From JBDKGH01 sp039798265 (lineage in GTDB: Bacteria > Bacteroidota > Bacteroidia > Flavobacteriales_D > Sanyastnellaceae), in contig JBDKGH010000028.1 of NCBI GenBank assembly GCA_039798265.1, positions 1-17,573 on the forward strand: a DNA stretch of 17,573 nt, given 5' to 3'. A model generated the notes under the pieces. It made no database searches. It was not told where the DNA came from and saw only the letters and a list, made by a program, of their open reading frames with translations. Made by a program: the position numbers and the translations under genes. Shown piece after piece: positions 8,401 through 13,483 of the stretch (positions within the stretch are counted from its first letter, which is position 1; every line of letters begins with the position of its first letter).

Positions 8401-9517
8401 ACATGTCGCACAAATTATCCGCAATAATCGTAAAGGTGTAGGCCCCGCCAGTGGAAGAACAGGAAGATCCCGTGTAGGTATGACAAATAGTCGCCGGTGG
8501 CGGGTGATTCAAAATCTGCGTAGGAGAACCATCACCAAAATCCACTGTGTAAGTCGTAGAACTGTGGTTGGCTTGGTAGTTATTCAGAGGAAAACAAATT
8601 TCCAAAGGACCACAACCAGTGGTACCACCAGGGTTAGCTGCTCCAATGGATGGATTGGTGATGTTCGATACAAAAATAGTTTGCGAATCAGAACATCCAT
8701 TACTTCCTGTTACGGTATAAACCAAGTCAAAAACTTCGTTTTGGGTATAGGTATGTGCAACACCGGTGGGTGCTGTTGTGCCTGTCCAGTTTGGTGTACC
8801 ATCACCCCAGTTAATAACGTAGCTCGCATTGGTGGCAGGCGTTGAAGCATCAAAAACCGTTAACGGAAAATTGGGATCTCCACTGCATTGAGCGAACGAT
8901 GTTACCGGATCGATTAACGAAGCATCAGGAATTTGCTTTACCGTAACTTGAAGGGTTTGTGTATCCGTGCACTGATTATTCCCGTTGGTAACAGTAAGTG
9001 TTACTGTGTAAGTTTGAGTACCAGAACCAAAGGAAGTGAACGTATGTGAAGGGTTTTGAGCCGTTGAAGTGTTGTTCGATCCGCTTGATGGATCACCGAA
9101 GTTCCAAGAGTATTGACAGTTATTGCAACCTGTGGTGGTATTCGTAAAGTTGACTGGCAAATTACCACATTGGTTTTGAGGAGCGGCTGTAAAGTTGGCG
9201 TTTGGTGCTGGTAAAACGGTAACCGTAATTTGATCGTCTTCACCACCGCATCCTCCACCGCTCAATTCTACCTGATAAGTTGTGGTTTGATTGGGCGACA
9301 CCACAGGGTTGGCAACATCCGCTGCGCCATTATTCCAATCGTAGGTGACATTCCCGGGATTATTAGGGTTCACTGCGGTGGGATTACCTCCCAAGGTAAC
9401 GGACTCACCTTGACAGATCGTAACGTTTTGACCAGCATCGGCTTGACACTGGGCAAAAGTTTGTGTGCTCAGTCCAATCACTGAGAACAGAAATATGACA
9501 ACTAATTTGAACCTCAT
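2471..9517 (-). CDS. Giant T9SS-exported PKD and Ig-like repeat surface protein
   Basis: This complete gene encodes 2348 residues. Residues 1-22 are a signal peptide, probably cut at FA|QC. Residues 105-660 hold about six PKD-like domains (INWGDGTPNW, VDFGDGSP, WAWGDGTPN). Residues 742-1518 hold ten Ig-like modules ordered as three A-B-C super-repeats plus one B. Residues 1519-2250 hold about nine more PKD domains (ITWDFGDGTG, YEWDFGDGN, YLWDFGDGR, WLWNFGDGG). Residues 2254-2348 match the gliding-motility-associated (CHU_C) type B sorting domain of T9SS cargo: VPNAFTPDGDGIND, then DRWG, ending GHVIMIR. The protein should cross the inner membrane by Sec and the outer membrane by T9SS and stay at, or leave, the surface. 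Most repeat modules keep a Cys pair, suggesting disulfides. It has only six lysines (4, 194, 1510, 2286, 2319, 2332). The likely role is adhesion or gliding (SprB-like in style, not an orthologue claim); the ligand is unknown. Confidence 0.93.
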   Translation of the reverse strand: MRFKLVVIFLFSVIGLSTQTFAQCQADAGQNVTICQGESVTLGGNPTAVNPNNPGNVTYDWNNGAADVANPVVSPNQTTTYQVELSGGGCGGEDDQITVTVLPAPNANFTAAPQNQCGNLPVNFTNTTTGCNNCQYSWNFGDPSSGSNNTSTAQNPSHTFTSFGSGTQTYTVTLTVTNGNNQCTDTQTLQVTVKQIPDASLIDPVTSFAQCSGDPNFPLTVFDASTPATNASYVINWGDGTPNWTGTTAPTGVAHTYTQNEVFDLVYTVTGSNGCSDSQTIFVSNITNPSIGAANPGGTTGCGPLEICFPLNNYQANHSSTTYTVDFGDGSPTQILNHPPPATICHTYTGSSCSSTGGAYTFTIIADNLCDMSVATITPVRVYTGPTAAFTATPNPACVNSAISFLNTSILGFNNQCQSTTLFTWAWGDGTPNTVVTSNATQSHSYSLPGTYTVTLTAQNSCGTNTISQQVCVETAPTPQFTVSGNLGCVPYTVNTTNTSNNGTPCALNYTWLVDYVDLPCDPDNGSYSFTGGTSSSSLQPSFNLQSVGTYTLRLQMSNSCGVFQDTEVITVNTVPVVAINSIGTVCAGTSVSPSALVDNCNLPISSYAWTFNNGTPASSTSLSPGAVTYANAGSYPISFTATNACGPSTANSTVTVLPIPNVQISTTSATNSTCINSPITLSASGAGSYTWSPSSFLNTTFGSSVISTPSSGTTVTYTVTGNSGTCSDTETITVTVNPLPVVASGGPFVMCNGETEQLSVNVSGGLPPYVSYSWGNGSTLNSTTSPTPTSSATATTTYPVSVTDSRGCVGTTNVTLTVNPLPVVNAGNDLTLCNQPVPTTLTGYTPTTGGTGVWSGSSNVTSAGVFTPSATGTQTLTYCFTNSTTGCQACDNIIVTVVNPTAANGGPDTTACFLGSPIVLPSGGTWSGSSQVTSAGVFTGSIVGPVTLTYSVGTGSCLTSDQVIVNVLAPPTANAGSDQTICAGTTVTLASSGTSTNGTITGYFWSGGTVSNPTLATVTATPTITTVYNVTMVDASGCPGSDAVTVTVNPLPVVNAGADIQLCDQPVATQLTGFSPATGGTWSGQNVSTGGSYSPNGTGQFTLTYTYQNPTTLCTNSDQLVVTVITATVANAGPDINLCQSNTPVQIVPGNTGGTWSPAPVTSTGSFTPNTPGVYNLTYSIGSGTCLTTDQMVFTVYSLPTANAGLDASMCVGDSVALQGSATGGLAPYGYAWNNGATLTNANQSSTLAFPPATTTYQLTVTDAHNCVSTDNVIVNVNTLPVVNAGNNLTLCNQPITETLTGFSPTTGGVGTWSGTGITNPNGQFVSPGVGTYWLYYTFTAGGNSCQNVDSIQVTVNPPVIANAGPNLTLCLNEGTYQLTGFNPPTGGTWTGTGITNASNGVFESGIMGVGTHTLTLSYGTGTCFSSDQTQVTIQPLPVVTAGTNQTLCGNALPFNMAGYTPSSGGIWEGPGITNPSLGTFNPSIGAGSYNVFYWFTDPITGCADTSFKTVTISPVPVANFSVAPLGCTNAPVDLTNTSTGANSYEWNYGNGHITSGFDPNYTYPNPGIFDIMLVASNNFGCRDTASNSNEIINPPVASLALLPADGCAPLNVTFDNLSVGQYLTYNWNLSVTTSTAFIPAGQTYQQGPDVLTYPISLTATNFCGSNTDNDIVTVYPQPVAAFGTDLDVFCSPFTVNINNTSTGNPDVFTWEFSDGGPQSFVEEPGSHVFFADTIPVDYTIYLYLSNECGVDTTEYTITVLPNTVTAFFNTNVIEGCTPLNVEFTDFSEGGTQIQYNFGDDTFTGNANPTHVYSDPGIYTIYQYIDNGCSYDTAQMTLEVFPSPVIDFTTDVPNMCENEMVHFDADPGTAIDITWDFGDGTGSTLSDPDHLYINGGNYIVTMTGVSDNLCSTSISHPFTVYNAPDASFTIPNQVGCSPFTACFSNATSGGIFYEWDFGDGNTDNDSDVCNTYINVGNEPILYTVSLIAQNMQLCADTLQMDVIVSPQPVSAFALSAFESCYIPVDVTTSNFSTDANSFDWYLDGQLQSDELNAEFTFDAVGEYNVELVASNQFGCSSSSDVDFTVHPLPVVAFTADPTEGCVPLTVNFNNTSTGGQSYLWDFGDGRTATGVNAIHEYNDPGLFDISLVVTTDMGCMDTLEYEDMIAAWNLPVASFDFNPQSTDIYQPYFDFFDTSYDAHEWLWNFGDGGVSSIPVIRHYYEEAGVFPVTLTVWTEHGCRDDVIRSVNIDDIFQVYVPNAFTPDGDGINDEFWPHLTGLDFIENYKFVIIDRWGTTIFETNDPSAPWLGDVREGVYYAKDEAYTWQVVVQLKGVEGERIMSGHVIMIR
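2474..2758 (-). other. Type B T9SS C-terminal sorting domain (CHU_C / gliding-motility C-terminal type)
   Basis: Residues 2254-2348 of the giant surface protein. The opening VPNAFTPDGDGIND, the central DRWG with IFE shortly after, and the end G-V-I-M-I-R with an SGHV turn are the conserved landmarks of the type B domain. In the family this domain directs cargo through the T9SS outer-membrane translocon. Three of the protein's six lysines fall here, although the rest of the chain nearly lacks them. Confidence 0.9.
4964..7294 (-). repeat. Three A-B-C protein super-repeats plus one extra B module
   Basis: Residues 742-1518 of the giant protein read as A1 742-823, B1 824-900, C1 901-971, A2 972-1052, B2 1053-1129, C2 1130-1200, A3 1201-1281, B3 1282-1360, C3 1361-1440 and B4 1441-1518. 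The equivalent first cysteines are A: 752, 983, 1212; B: 834, 1064, 1293; C: 913, 1140, 1372. The period is thus 227-232 residues (about 690 bases). B copies share LTLCNQP or IQLCDQP and LTG-P-TGG motifs. A copies share a YxW core and a DxxxC end. Boundaries are approximate. Confidence 0.75.
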
Positions 9518-9535
9518 TGAGTGTTAGTACGGCCG

Positions 9536-9557
9536 GCAAAAATACACTGATTTTTGC
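9536..9557. promoter_or_regulatory. Promoter element of the giant gene inside a perfect inverted repeat
   Basis: On the minus strand TATTTTTG (9544-9537) matches the -7 element TAnnTTTG and lies 20 bases before the ATG at 9517. No TTG is found at the usual 19-base distance. The element is one arm of a perfect 8-bp inverted repeat, GCAAAAAT (9536-9543) and ATTTTTGC (9550-9557), with a 6-base spacer. That geometry suits a binding site for a dimeric repressor or activator. It is a candidate only. Confidence 0.4.
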
Positions 9558-9617
9558 TGTAACCGTCTTTTCTGGTTATGATTAAGCTATTATTGGACTT
9601 CAAAGACCTACCAAGAG

Positions 9618-9647
9618 TTGCTTTTACCGCATAAATTCTCATCTTTG
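9618..9647 (+). promoter_or_regulatory. Promoter of the small lipoprotein gene
   Basis: TTG (9618-9620), exactly 19 bases, then CATCTTTG (9640-9647), one mismatch from TAnnTTTG. Only four bases (9648-9651) lie between the element and the ATG at 9652, so the transcript should start at or very near the start codon. Confidence 0.6.
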
Positions 9648-9651
9648 TTTT

Positions 9652-10107
9652 ATGAAAAATGTTTATTTTTTATTCATCGCATTGATAATCAGCTCATGTG
9701 GATGGAATGAACAAATGAAAAATTTGGATGCCGCGCATGCCAAGGCCGATGACATTATTGCACTTTGGGGAACCGACAGCGTTCTCGCCCTTTTTCCAGA
9801 ATCAACCTTTCCCAAATCCACGATTATTCCACTCAATGACACGTTCAAGTCGCATTGTGATTGGAAATCAAAAAGAGGGAAATGGATCGACTATTACACG
9901 GTGAATGACAATGGCGATAAAAGCATCTTTTACATTTATGAATATTTCCTGAATTGTGACAGCCTCCGATTTATCATCGGATTTGACACAAATGGTTCAG
10001 AGCCAACTATTAAGTCCTTTAATATTCAACCACTCGAAGAAGAATGTTCCATGCTTGTAGATCCAATGAAGAGTATTTTAAAGGATAAAGACTGGAATAA
10101 AAAGTAG
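9652..10107 (+). CDS. Small predicted lipoprotein of unknown function
   Basis: The gene encodes 151 residues. The start has the form of a lipoprotein signal: M-K-N, a hydrophobic stretch 5-13, then ISSC with the lipidation cysteine at C16. The mature part is soluble in character, with further cysteines at about residues 69, 102 and 132 and no repeats or recognised catalytic motif. I do not recognise the family. The ATG is supported by the promoter immediately in front of it and by the signal sequence beginning there. It diverges from the giant surface-protein gene across a 134-base intergenic region. It may share a transcript with the glycosyltransferase gene 117 bases downstream, which has no visible promoter of its own. 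It is likely attached to a membrane facing the periplasm or the surface. Confidence 0.75.
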   Translation: MKNVYFLFIALIISSCGWNEQMKNLDAAHAKADDIIALWGTDSVLALFPESTFPKSTIIPLNDTFKSHCDWKSKRGKWIDYYTVNDNGDKSIFYIYEYFLNCDSLRFIIGFDTNGSEPTIKSFNIQPLEEECSMLVDPMKSILKDKDWNKK

Positions 10108-10223
10108 CCTTAATTGTTGGAAACCTACCGTTACGATCCGATCAAAACATTCAACTTTCTGATTTTCATCAACTGCTCACCCATCATCTCATTTCAAAAT
10201 AGACTGTTTTTCAACTCAATTAT

Positions 10224-11432
10224 ATGGACCGCCATTCATCAAAGCCATATGCTCATCCTCTTGCCCAGTGGTTTCAACTGAACACGGCGACTGGTCGTTT
10301 CGTTGTCATTAGCTTCATTGTTTGTATTGCTTACTATGTGCTACTCACCATCAATGGTCGCAATCAGATGTCCGATTTCCGTGTTTATTATGATGCGGCG
10401 CACGCTTTTCTCAATCATACTCAACTTTACGGAAAATCCTTTGGGCTTAGCAGTGGATATTATAAATATTCACCCTTTGCGTTGATCCCATTTTTCCCAT
10501 TGGCACTGCTGCCCTTTGCTGTGGCATCCAAACTTTTTTACCTACTCATCACCGTTGCCATCATTTGGTTTGCACTGAAAATGCAACGCACATTGGCTCA
10601 CGACATGTATGGAAAAACGGGGTGGATACTAACTGTAACGGTACTTTTTTTGGCCGATCACCTAGAACGCGAATTGAGTCTTGGAAATATCAACCTCTTT
10701 CTTCTCATCTGCATCTACTGGATTTATTACTTTTTACTCCATTCAAAGGAGAAACCCGCGGGGATCTTGTATGGGCTGCTCCTTCTATTCAAACCGCACT
10801 TTTTAATCCTCCTGCCCTATTTTGTTTGGAAGAAAAAATGGATGACGATGGCCTGTTCCATCCTCGTTCTTTTCATGGGTTTGTTTATACCAGCTCTCTT
10901 CGAAGGTTGGGCTGCCAATTGGAAACACATTGGCGAATGGATACACGCCATGCAGGCGCACAGTATTCGCTTACAACAAAGCCCCAATACCATTTACGGT
11001 ATTTTTAATGGATTAATCCTACAGCAAAAAGGAAAGTTCATCAGTGTAGTGATTTTACTTTCTATCGTAGCGATATCCTTCTTCATTTGGATGCTGAAAA
11101 ACAATCGCCTTCAGCAGAACAATGAAATTCGTTACCTCGAATTCTTCTTCTTGGTGGCCATCATCCCCAATCTAGTGCACACCGACACCGAACATTTCAT
11201 GTGGACATGGCCATTGATTGCCTTTATTCTGCATCATTTGTTTTATTCAACCGTGCCTCAAAAGTGGATTTGGATAAGTGTGTTGGCGCTGGCCTTTTTA
11301 CCCTACTGTCTCAATACTCCTGATCTGATAGGTAAAAAAGGAACACACTTCGTTGATTATGGAGGCGGCATGGGAATCGCCAATATCTTATTGATTGGAA
11401 CAGCTTTGGTTATAGGACGACTAAAGCGATAA
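10224..11432 (+). CDS. GT87-type polytopic membrane glycosyltransferase (DUF2029 family)
   Basis: The gene encodes 402 residues, a usual length for the family. A short soluble start is followed by a first membrane helix (about 26-43). A loop then carries SDFRVYYDAAHAFL with D51, the position of the conserved acidic residue of GT-C glycosyltransferases. Next comes LYG, then YYKYSPFALIPFFPLALLP, the conserved motif pattern of GT87 (alpha-mannosyltransferase-like) proteins. About eight to ten further hydrophobic segments run to the C-terminus, which ends in basic residues. The family uses polyprenyl-phosphate-linked sugars on the outer face of the inner membrane to build glycans or glycolipids; the donor and acceptor here cannot be inferred. 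No promoter motif is visible in the 116 bases before it, so it may be read through from the lipoprotein gene. A strong hairpin follows the stop. Confidence 0.82.
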   Translation: MDRHSSKPYAHPLAQWFQLNTATGRFVVISFIVCIAYYVLLTINGRNQMSDFRVYYDAAHAFLNHTQLYGKSFGLSSGYYKYSPFALIPFFPLALLPFAVASKLFYLLITVAIIWFALKMQRTLAHDMYGKTGWILTVTVLFLADHLERELSLGNINLFLLICIYWIYYFLLHSKEKPAGILYGLLLLFKPHFLILLPYFVWKKKWMTMACSILVLFMGLFIPALFEGWAANWKHIGEWIHAMQAHSIRLQQSPNTIYGIFNGLILQQKGKFISVVILLSIVAISFFIWMLKNNRLQQNNEIRYLEFFFLVAIIPNLVHTDTEHFMWTWPLIAFILHHLFYSTVPQKWIWISVLALAFLPYCLNTPDLIGKKGTHFVDYGGGMGIANILLIGTALVIGRLKR

Positions 11433-11435
11433 AAC

Positions 11436-11475
11436 AAAAAAGGTTGTCTTGGCCAAGCCGAGACAACCTTTAACT
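11436..11475. terminator. Two-sided terminator between the glycosyltransferase gene and the tRNA
   Basis: AAAGGTTGTCTTGG (11439-11452) and CCGAGACAACCTTT (11458-11471) form a 14-bp stem with one G-U pair and a 5-base loop. On the minus strand it starts 9 bases after the tRNA and ends in six T followed by GTTTT, an excellent intrinsic terminator. On the plus strand it follows the glycosyltransferase stop by 6 bases, with a weaker T-tract (CTTT, then CTTTT), so it probably serves both genes. Confidence 0.8.
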
Positions 11476-11479
11476 TTTG

Positions 11480-11553
11480 TAGCGGGAGGGGGGCACGATC
11501 CCCCGACCTTATGATTATGAATCATACGCTCTAACCAGCTGAGCTACCCCGCC
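11480..11553 (-). tRNA. tRNA-Met (anticodon CAU), elongator type most likely
   Basis: The 74-base gene folds as a cloverleaf. The acceptor is GGCGGGG with TCCCGCT (G-U pairs at 1-72 and 7-66). The D arm is GCTC/GAGC. The anticodon stem is TATGA/TCATA around TTCATAA, anticodon CAT. The T arm is GGGGG/CCCCC, and the discriminator is A. CCA is not encoded. The G1-U72 pair and the lack of a GGG/CCC anticodon stem argue against an initiator. A lysidine-modified tRNA-Ile that reads AUA also has CAU and is not fully excluded. The T loop is ATCGTGC instead of the usual TTCGANN, so positions 54 and 58 are A and U rather than U and A. Its own promoter lies at 11575-11604 and a terminator follows. Confidence 0.93.
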
Positions 11554-11574
11554 GTGGGTGCTGAAAAGCGGCCG

Positions 11575-11604
11575 CAAATATAGTTACAATTTCATTTTTC
11601 GCAA
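11575..11604 (-). promoter_or_regulatory. Promoter of the CAU tRNA gene
   Basis: On the minus strand TTG (11604-11602) is followed after exactly 19 bases by TATATTTG (11582-11575), a full match to TAnnTTTG. The element ends 21 bases before the mature tRNA 5' end at 11553, leaving a short leader for RNase P to remove. Confidence 0.75.
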
Positions 11605-11712
11605 GTTTATTTCAACGTTTTCTGCACACTACTATAAATCAGTTTTTTACGCCACACGGCACTCTCCCAAGGCATTCTGTTCCGTCGATTGAGGAATGTG
11701 AAGTAGTTTTCT

Positions 11713-11742
11713 TTGAAAAACATACATTTTCACCTATTCTTG
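11713..11742 (+). promoter_or_regulatory. Promoter of the START-like gene, overlapped by a 12-bp palindrome
   Basis: TTG (11713-11715, part of TTTG), exactly 19 bases, then TATTCTTG (11735-11742), one mismatch from TAnnTTTG. A perfect palindrome TTCTTGCAAGAA at 11737-11748 covers the -7 element and the expected start site, a position where a repressor could block initiation. The ATG follows at 11778. Confidence 0.6.
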
Positions 11743-11777
11743 CAAGAAAGACAAGAGCCTAACAAATTAATTGTACG

Positions 11778-12158
11778 ATGGACAAAAAAAGAATTGATCT
11801 CGAATACATGATTCATGCATCGGATCATATCCTATATAACTGCATTAGCAACCCCAGTGGTTTAGAAGAATGGTTTGCAGACGAAGTGAACATTCGTGGA
11901 GACATTTTTACCTTCATTTGGGAAGGTGAAGAGCGTAAAGCAGAATTGGTAAGCACCAAAAAAGATCAGTTTGTAAAATTTCATTGGTTAGAAGATGGCA
12001 AGGAAAAAACCTTTTTCGAAATGCGCATCAAAATCGATGAAATGACTGGTGAAGTAGCCCTGTTGGTTACCGACTTCTGCGATGACGGCGACGAAGATGA
12101 TGCACGCATGCTTTGGGATAGCTCTATAGAGAACTTAAAACGCGTAGTGGGAGGATAA
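11778..12158 (+). CDS. START-like (SRPBCC superfamily) domain protein
   Basis: The gene encodes 126 residues, one compact domain with no signal peptide. The start (KKRIDLEYMIHASDHILYNC), then SNPSGLEEWFADEV, a beta-rich middle with FIWEGEERKAEL and KFHWLEDGKEKTFFEM, and a final helix (WDSSIENLKRVVGG) follow the order of AHSA1/START-like folds. This particular form is the short START-like protein common in Bacteroidota. The family has a hydrophobic pocket, but no ligand is known to me for this branch and none is claimed. The protein is acidic near the C-terminus (CDDGDEDDARM) and probably cytoplasmic. It has its own promoter. Its stop abuts the stop of the converging trmN6 with no base between, and its terminator lies inside trmN6. 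Confidence 0.85.
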   Translation: MDKKRIDLEYMIHASDHILYNCISNPSGLEEWFADEVNIRGDIFTFIWEGEERKAELVSTKKDQFVKFHWLEDGKEKTFFEMRIKIDEMTGEVALLVTDFCDDGDEDDARMLWDSSIENLKRVVGG

Positions 12159-12878
12159 TTACCACTTAGTATATAATTCGCGCGTTAACTGCTTATAAGC
12201 CTCGGAATACAATCCGGGGCTTTTTTCTATCAGTAAAGATTCCATCACCGTTTCTGTTTTTTCTCCAAAACAAAACTCTACCATTACCCGTGAAGCCTCT
12301 TTTGTGGCGAGCGTATAGACGTGACAAATACGCGCAAGAAAGAGATGATTTTTTTCCGCTTGCTCCACCCATCGGTTGAGTTGGTCTTTGGGAAAAATTA
12401 AAGCCAAACGGCCATTCGGATTCAACATTCGTTTGGCGTGGTAAACAAATAACTCAGCAGGAAGACTATCGTCGTGCCTTGCAGCATTTCGGCTAGGATC
12501 GTTGCTTTTCAGTGATTGTGAAAAATAGGGCGGATTAGAAATGATGAGATCAAATTTTTGCGAGCTAGAAACCTTCAAGAAATTTCCAAAATGCATGCGC
12601 ATGCGATCTTTCCAAGGTGATTGATCGAAGTTGTATTGTGCATCTTCAGCACTCCCCTCATCAATTTCTACCGCTTCAACAAAGGCACTGGTATTTCGCT
12701 GGGCACAGATGAGAGCAATAACTCCTGTACCCGCACCTACATCCAAAATATGTTGTGCATTATCTACCCTCACCCAAGCACCTAACAGCACACCATCGGT
12801 GCCTACTTTCATGGCACTGTTGGTTTGCACAACTTCAAATTGCTTGAAGCGAAAAGGCTTGTCGTGACTGGTTGACAT
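12159..12878 (-). CDS. trmN6: tRNA1(Val) (adenine(37)-N6)-methyltransferase
   Basis: The gene encodes 239 residues from the ATG at 12878; an in-frame TTG two codons earlier touches the paaY stop and is a less likely start. It is a Rossmann methyltransferase. The early motif MKVGTDGVLLGAW (23-35) is typical of the YfiC/TrmN6 family. The SAM-binding loop is DVGAGTG (46-52), the acidic ribose-binding residue is in EIDEG (71-75), and the catalytic NPPY motif (115-118) marks an exocyclic-amine methyltransferase. Length fits the E. coli protein (about 245). The enzyme methylates N6 of A37 in tRNA-Val in E. coli; the same substrate is inferred here. It is the last gene of a minus-strand unit with paaJ and paaY. 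No terminator for this unit is seen after its stop. Its 3' end also encodes, on the other strand, the terminator of the converging gene. Confidence 0.9.
   Translation of the reverse strand: MSTSHDKPFRFKQFEVVQTNSAMKVGTDGVLLGAWVRVDNAQHILDVGAGTGVIALICAQRNTSAFVEAVEIDEGSAEDAQYNFDQSPWKDRMRMHFGNFLKVSSSQKFDLIISNPPYFSQSLKSNDPSRNAARHDDSLPAELFVYHAKRMLNPNGRLALIFPKDQLNRWVEQAEKNHLFLARICHVYTLATKEASRVMVEFCFGEKTETVMESLLIEKSPGLYSEAYKQLTRELYTKW
12199..12226 (+). terminator. Terminator of the START-like gene embedded in trmN6 coding DNA
   Basis: GCCTCGG (12199-12205) and CCGGGGC (12214-12220) form a 7-bp stem with one T-G pair. AA/TT can add two more pairs. The loop is 8 bases and six T follow (12221-12226). 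The hairpin points the right way for the plus-strand gene ending at 12158. The same bases encode about residues 218-227 of TrmN6 on the minus strand. Confidence 0.75.
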
Positions 12879-12884
12879 AGGCAA

Positions 12885-13481
12885 TTACTTTGTCTCGTTC
12901 CAGGTTTTATAGTTGCCCTCTTGCGGTTTGCGATCCTCGGGGATTTCTCGCAGGGGCTCGCATGGTCGCAAAGTGGCATAACAATCAGCAGGAAGTTGCT
13001 GGTAGAGCTTGGTTCCTTCTTTTTTCCAAGCCAACATTTCATCCGAAACCGTTTTCACCACTTTACCCGGATTCCCCACTACAATGCTTCTTTCCGGAAT
13101 AATAGAATCAGCCGCCACAAAGGTGAGCGCACCAATGATACATCCATCGCCTACCGTCACTCGATCCATTACAACAGCATTCATTCCCACCAAGCAGTCG
13201 CGACCGATGGTGCCACCATGTATGATAGCACCATGACCGATGTGTGCATTTTCTTTCAAAAGAGTAGTTACACCAGGGAACATGTGAATGGTGCAATTTT
13301 CTTGAACATTACAACCGTCTTCAATCACTATTTGTCCCCAATCACCGCGAATAGCTGCTCCAGGTCCCACATAAACGTGTTTACCGATAATTACATTACC
13401 CGTAACCGTAGCATTGGGATGGATAAAAGCCGATTCATGGATCACCGGTTTATAGCCATTAAATTCAAAGATATTTGCCAT
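12885..13481 (-). CDS. paaY: PaaY-like hexapeptide-repeat thioesterase (gamma-carbonic anhydrase family)
   Basis: The gene encodes 198 residues from the ATG at 13481, two bases after the paaJ stop; the open frame extends 20 codons further, but that part lies in paaJ and lacks family similarity. Residues 20-140 are left-handed beta-helix hexapeptide turns (IHPNATVTGNVIIG, IIHGGTIGRDCLVGMNAVVM). The zinc ligands of the gamma-carbonic anhydrase fold are visible as H66, H83 and H88, with the paired R45 and D47. The C-terminal part (MLAWKKEGTKLYQQL, CEPLREI) is characteristic of PaaY rather than of carbonic anhydrases or acetyltransferases. In the phenylacetate pathway PaaY is a thioesterase that removes dead-end CoA esters formed from the unstable ring-epoxide. 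Coupling with the thiolase gene supports this assignment. Cytoplasmic trimer expected. Confidence 0.87.
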   Translation of the reverse strand: MANIFEFNGYKPVIHESAFIHPNATVTGNVIIGKHVYVGPGAAIRGDWGQIVIEDGCNVQENCTIHMFPGVTTLLKENAHIGHGAIIHGGTIGRDCLVGMNAVVMDRVTVGDGCIIGALTFVAADSIIPERSIVVGNPGKVVKTVSDEMLAWKKEGTKLYQQLPADCYATLRPCEPLREIPEDRKPQEGNYKTWNETK

Positions 13482-13483
13482 AA

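Noticed and set aside
8078..8845. 255-residue plus-strand open frame opposite the giant surface-protein gene
   Set aside because: It lies fully antisense to PKD-coding sequence with clear domain structure. Its translation is rich in Arg, Cys and Trp without any domain, as expected from the complement of Thr/Asn/Gly codons.
1..9517. CRISPR array or DNA-level tandem repeat in the repetitive left half
   Set aside because: The periodicity is at protein level with diverged codons; no short identical repeats with regular spacers are seen.
11480..11553. Initiator tRNA-fMet
   Set aside because: Position 1-72 is G-U, not the unpaired C-A of bacterial initiators, and the anticodon stem lacks the three G-C pairs.
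12100..12160. Terminator for the paaJ-paaY-trmN6 unit on the minus strand
   Set aside because: Only a weak 5-bp AGTGG/CCACT pairing with a long loop and no T-run is present after the trmN6 stop.
12879..12884. TTG start for trmN6 touching the paaY stop
   Set aside because: An ATG two codons later gives a normal family start, so the TTG is unnecessary, although it cannot be excluded.
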